A stretch of 9,978 nt of DNA from an uncultured Arcobacter sp. (GTDB taxonomy: Bacteria; Campylobacterota; Campylobacteria; Campylobacterales; Arcobacteraceae): assembly GCA_913054415.1 (NCBI GenBank), contig CAJXII010000048.1, forward strand, positions 1-9,978, given 5' to 3'. Below are positions 7,497 to 9,978 of this stretch, in pieces. The translations under genes and the position numbers were made by a program. The number at the start of each line of letters is the position of its first letter. Position 1 is the first letter of the stretch. The notes beneath the pieces were generated by a model. That model saw nothing but the letters and a program-made list of their open reading frames with translations. It was not told the origin of the DNA and did not search any database.

Positions 7497-8477
7497 CTAA
7501 ACTGGTAAAACTCTTATATTTTCATCAACTTTTTGTCTTAAAGTTGCTTCAATTGCATAAAGTGTTCCTGTGCTTCCACTAGCACAACTACCACAAGCAC
7601 CCAAATATCTAATATAGATATCATAATATGGAAGGTTTTCTTTAATATCAATTATCTCCATATCACCACCATCCATTACTAGCATTGGTCTGATATACTC
7701 ATCTATTACTACATCAACAGCTTTTATCCTTTGAACCATTGTCATTTTATCAAAAGAGTTCTCACCACTTTGTGTAGTTTGTGCTGCTGCTTCTAATTTT
7801 TCTCTATCTATTTGTTCTCTAACCTCAGCTAAGATATCTACAAGATATATATCTTTTGGCTCATGTCCACCAGGACGGATACAAGATTTACAGTAGCTTC
7901 CAGCTTTTGTAATTTCTATAATTTGCTCCACCTCTTTTATATCATGTGTTTTTATCGCATCAATAACTTCTTGTTTGGTAACTCTTGCACACTCACAAAC
8001 AATATCTGCATTTGTTAGTGTTTCCCTATCAACACCTTTATATTGAGCAGCAGCTTCAAGTATAACATCATAAGCCATAACTGAACAGTGCATCTTTTGA
8101 GGAGGAACTGCAGGAGTCTCCTCATCATCTCTTAAAAATGCTTCTACATCTTGGTTTGTAATATGGATCGCTTCATCTATTGTTTTTCCTACACAAAGCT
8201 CTGCCATAGCATCACTAGAAGCAATAGCTGTTCCACAACCAAAAGATTTGAATTTTGATTCTAATATTTTATCTGTTTTCTCATCAACTACCCAATAAAG
8301 TCGCACAGCATCTCCACAACTTTCTGCTCCAAAATCTGCAACTATCAATCTTCCACCAAGTCTTTTGGCATCTTCTTGAGTTAACTCTCCCATAGCTACA
8401 GGATTATTCATTCTATCTTGAACTTTTTTACTGTATTGTTCCCATACATTTCCACTTACTAAATCGTTTCTTGCCAT
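7497..8477 (-). CDS. nifU: Fe-S cluster assembly scaffold NifU, three-domain type
   Basis: Scaffold on which iron-sulfur clusters are built, from sulfur supplied by NifS, and passed to target proteins. At 326 residues all three NifU domains are present. The IscU-like N-terminal domain (about 1-145) has cluster ligands C54 with D56 (SCGD), C81 (FGCGTA) and C131 (MHCSVMAYD). The central domain (about 157-215) holds a permanent [2Fe-2S] site with C161, C163, C196 and C199. The C-terminal NifU domain (about 243-324) has a CxxC at C295 and C298. Campylobacterota keep this form for general cluster assembly, as in Helicobacter pylori, so nitrogen fixation is not implied. AGGAG lies eight bases before the ATG. 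It follows nifS on the same strand after an unusual 160-base structured spacer. Confidence 0.96.
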   Translation of the reverse strand: MARNDLVSGNVWEQYSKKVQDRMNNPVAMGELTQEDAKRLGGRLIVADFGAESCGDAVRLYWVVDEKTDKILESKFKSFGCGTAIASSDAMAELCVGKTIDEAIHITNQDVEAFLRDDEETPAVPPQKMHCSVMAYDVILEAAAQYKGVDRETLTNADIVCECARVTKQEVIDAIKTHDIKEVEQIIEITKAGSYCKSCIRPGGHEPKDIYLVDILAEVREQIDREKLEAAAQTTQSGENSFDKMTMVQRIKAVDVVIDEYIRPMLVMDGGDMEIIDIKENLPYYDIYIRYLGACGSCASGSTGTLYAIEATLRQKVDENIRVLPV

Positions 8478-8485
8478 AAATTTTT

Positions 8486-8493
8486 CTCCTTTT
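8486..8493 (-). promoter_or_regulatory. nifU ribosome binding site
   Basis: On the minus strand AAAAGGAG stands eight bases before the nifU ATG (8477-8475), one of the strongest Shine-Dalgarno sequences in the window. Its AAAGG core could alternatively pair with CCTTT in the hairpin just upstream (8514-8510). Confidence 0.75.
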
Positions 8494-8498
8494 AAAAT

Positions 8499-8517
8499 GT
8501 CCCATTTTCAAAGGGAC
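8499..8517 (-). repeat. Hairpin next to the nifU ribosome binding site
   Basis: GTCCC and GGGAC form a 5-bp G+C-rich stem around a 9-base loop, ending five bases before AAAAGGAG. CCTTT, which overlaps the left arm, is complementary to AAAGG of the ribosome binding site, so two exclusive pairings are possible. Confidence 0.45.
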
Positions 8518-8531
8518 CTTATAGTTAATGT

Positions 8532-8569
8532 CTTCTTTTAACGATAGAACAAAGTTCTATCTAAAGAAG
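8532..8569 (-). repeat. Long interrupted hairpin in the nifS-nifU spacer
   Basis: GATAGAAC and GTTCTATC form a perfect 8-bp stem with a 3-base loop. Beyond an asymmetric internal bulge (TAAC against a single T on the plus strand) the helix continues for 7 bp with CTTCTTT and AAAGAAG. At 15 pairs it is the most extensive inverted repeat I found in the window. Confidence 0.65.
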
Positions 8570-8581
8570 CAAATCCTAAAG

Positions 8582-8599
8582 GGCAAACAGAAGTTTGCC
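8582..8599 (-). repeat. Hairpin after nifS
   Basis: GGCAAAC and GTTTGCC form a perfect 7-bp stem with a 4-base loop, 38 bases after the nifS stop. On the minus strand only CCTTT-like sequence follows, not a run of U, so it is at best a leaky terminator; a 3'-end or processing structure for nifS mRNA is possible. Confidence 0.55.
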
Positions 8600-8637
8600 T
8601 TATTTAGCAGATAGTTGATATATCTACCACTTTCTCT

Positions 8638-9840
8638 CTAATGCTCTTCTATATATGCACTAAATGCTTCTTGTTTAGCATAAGTCATAGATATACTTCT
8701 AATTCGTTCAACAATTTTAGGTAATTTTTCAATCACATAATCTATCTCTTCATGTGTAGTAAATTTACTTAATGCAAACATAACAGTAGCATTTGCTATC
8801 TCTGTTTTTTCTCCCAAAGCTTCTACAACTGCACTAGCTTCTAAATCTTCACTACTACAACTACTTCCTGTAGAAATAGATATACCATGTTGATACATAT
8901 CCCAAAGCATCGCTTCACCTTCAATTCCTCTAAAAGAAGCAACAACAATATTATTTAATCTTTTATCTTTTGGAACATAAGATTTTGTATCTGGTATGCT
9001 TAAAATAACATCTTCAAGTTTATCTCTTAAAGCTCCTATATGGTTTTTTATATATGCTATATTCATATCAGAATTTGCATCTTCAATAGCTTGAGCCATA
9101 GCAAAAATACCATTATTATAGATACTTCCAGATCTTTTTCCGCCCATCACATTTTTACTTCCATGAATAAGTGGCACAAATGGTGCTTTTGCTTTTATAA
9201 AAAGACCACCAACTCCCTTTGGTCCATGAAATTTATGTGCTGACCAAGTAAAATAATCAACTCCTAAATCTTGCAGATCAACTTTTATTTTTCCTATTGC
9301 TTGAGCCCCATCTGTATGAAAAGGGATCCCTTGACCTTGAGCTATTTTTGCTATATCTTTAATAGGTTGAATTGCACCTGTTTCATTTGAAGCTGTTAAA
9401 ATTGTAATTAATGCTGTTTTATTAGTAATAGCAGATTTTAGTTCATCTAAATCTATTAAACCATCTTCATTTGTTCCAAGATAAGTTACCTCCATACCAA
9501 AACTTTTACAATAGTTCAAAGGAGATTTAATACTTGCATGTTCAGCAACTGATGCAATGATATGATTTTTTTCACTGCCTTTTAAAAACAGATCTAAAAA
9601 TGTTTTGATTACTGCATTGTTACCCTCTGTAGTTGAAGATGTGAAGATAATATCATCATCATCATTGGCATTTAAACTATCATAAACTTTATCATAAGCT
9701 TCATTTAGTTTTGCTCTTGTATCAATTCCTTGCTTATAGATTACATTTGCATTACCAAATATATCGGTTGTTTGACACAATATATCCTTAATCTTAGGAT
9801 CTAATGAAGTTGTAGAATTGTTATCTAAATATACTTCCAT
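8638..9840 (-). CDS. nifS: Cysteine desulfurase, NifS/IscS type, with a substituted substrate-binding Arg
   Basis: PLP enzyme that takes sulfur from L-cysteine, leaving alanine, and hands it as persulfide to NifU. At 400 residues it has normal length. Seen are H101 (AEHAS), the PLP contacts D177 and Q180 in HTDGAQ, PLP-binding K203 in SAHKFHGPKG, the phosphate-contact motif RSGS (RSGT in most relatives) and catalytic C328 in STGSSCSSEDLEA, on the long loop typical of class I desulfurases. Odd: in the C-terminal motif where relatives read IRxSLxRF, this protein reads VMFALSKF, so Met354 replaces the Arg that binds the substrate carboxylate, and the preceding His-x-x-I segment is changed too. 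The codon is a clear ATG on the coding strand. Start supported by AAGG about seven bases before the ATG. Probably functional desulfurase, but the substitution makes this less certain. Confidence 0.92.
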   Translation of the reverse strand: MEVYLDNNSTTSLDPKIKDILCQTTDIFGNANVIYKQGIDTRAKLNEAYDKVYDSLNANDDDDIIFTSSTTEGNNAVIKTFLDLFLKGSEKNHIIASVAEHASIKSPLNYCKSFGMEVTYLGTNEDGLIDLDELKSAITNKTALITILTASNETGAIQPIKDIAKIAQGQGIPFHTDGAQAIGKIKVDLQDLGVDYFTWSAHKFHGPKGVGGLFIKAKAPFVPLIHGSKNVMGGKRSGSIYNNGIFAMAQAIEDANSDMNIAYIKNHIGALRDKLEDVILSIPDTKSYVPKDKRLNNIVVASFRGIEGEAMLWDMYQHGISISTGSSCSSEDLEASAVVEALGEKTEIANATVMFALSKFTTHEEIDYVIEKLPKIVERIRSISMTYAKQEAFSAYIEEH

Positions 9841-9978
9841 AATATTACCTTTTTTATATTTTAGAAATTTTAACCTAATTAAGATAAAAATTGTCTTATT
9901 TGAAATAACTACTTATTATAATCAACCCTAATAAATCCATACCCAATTAGACAACAAGCCAAATTACTCTATAATTAG
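9841..9978 (-). promoter_or_regulatory. Promoter and possible operator region of nifS
   Basis: These 138 bases to the window edge hold no convincing gene. On the minus strand there are two -10 candidates: TATAAT at 9920-9915, preceded by GAT, and TAAAAT at 9872-9867, which would give a leader of about 20 bases. Between them lie a perfect 13-base palindrome TTATTTGAAATAA (9896-9908) and an overlapping inverted repeat TAAGA/TCTTA (9880-9884, 9894-9898). The palindrome falls at the start point of the distal promoter, or just upstream of the proximal one. It resembles an operator, but I cannot assign it to Fur or an Rrf2-type regulator. Confidence 0.45.

Larger units (their letters stand above)
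8478..8637 (-). promoter_or_regulatory. Structured nifS-nifU spacer without a gene
   Basis: This 160-base spacer separates two genes normally expected to be close together. I see no ORF with a start and ribosome binding site in it. It holds three separate hairpins (8582-8599, 8532-8569 and 8499-8517) and the nifU ribosome binding site. On the minus strand TATAAG at about 8523-8518 could be a weak -10 for a separate nifU promoter, but no -35 is clear. None of the hairpins has a good U-tract, so RNA processing, mRNA stability or attenuation seem likelier than full termination. Confidence 0.5.

Noticed and set aside
8478..8507. ATG on the minus strand just upstream of nifU as an alternative or leader start
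   Set aside because: It is out of frame with nifU, lies within the hairpin next to the true ribosome binding site, and has no Shine-Dalgarno of its own.
7497..9840. nifU and nifS as evidence for nitrogen fixation
   Set aside because: Campylobacterota use this NIF-type pair for general Fe-S assembly, and no nitrogenase or other nif gene is present in the window.
9915..9968. Short minus-strand frame of about 17 codons with two adjacent Cys, upstream of nifS
   Set aside because: It needs a TTG start with no good ribosome binding site, and its end overlaps the distal -10 element, so it would not lie in the nifS leader of either predicted transcript. A cysteine-sensing leader peptide is not supported.
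9947..9975. Possible plus-strand promoter (TATAAT at 9970-9975) for a divergent gene beyond the right edge
   Set aside because: AT-rich sequence gives such matches often, there is no convincing -35, and no gene start is visible inside the window.

Overview
The window is AT-rich, roughly 30% GC by eye, with strong use of AGA for Arg and ATA for Ile. It carries a three-domain NifU next to a NifS-type desulfurase, plus a rimO-tilS pair. This combination points to a member of the Campylobacterota (the former Epsilonproteobacteria). I cannot name a genus from the sequence alone.

Plus strand, 1-4819: four tightly packed genes that look like one transcript. First is the 3' part of a membrane-anchored diguanylate cyclase (GGDEF domain), whose frame is open to the left edge of the window. 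Next is rimO, the methylthiotransferase for ribosomal protein S12. Then comes tilS (tRNA-Ile lysidine synthetase), which starts at a TTG inside rimO, and finally an AAA-family ATPase of unknown role. rimO and tilS both serve translation fidelity. The ATPase has an apparent internal duplication in its N-terminal half and an Asn in place of the Walker B Asp.

Plus strand, 4820-7462: an 87-base gap holds a promoter and a short perfect palindrome lying over the predicted transcription start and the Shine-Dalgarno site. alaS (alanyl-tRNA synthetase) follows. It converges with nifU; the hairpin between them has its U-tract on the nifU side only.

Minus strand, 9840-7497: nifS then nifU, the cysteine desulfurase and scaffold of the iron-sulfur cluster assembly system that these bacteria use for housekeeping clusters. 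The 160 bases between them contain no gene but hold three successive hairpins, the last next to the nifU Shine-Dalgarno site. The NifS has Met where the family has its substrate-binding Arg. RimO, which needs two [4Fe-4S] clusters, is a plausible client of this pair.

Most of the window is housekeeping. I see no mobile element, CRISPR array, tRNA, rRNA or defence system. The points most worth checking are the NifS substitution, the duplicated N-terminus of the ATPase, the structured nifS-nifU spacer and the alaS palindrome.
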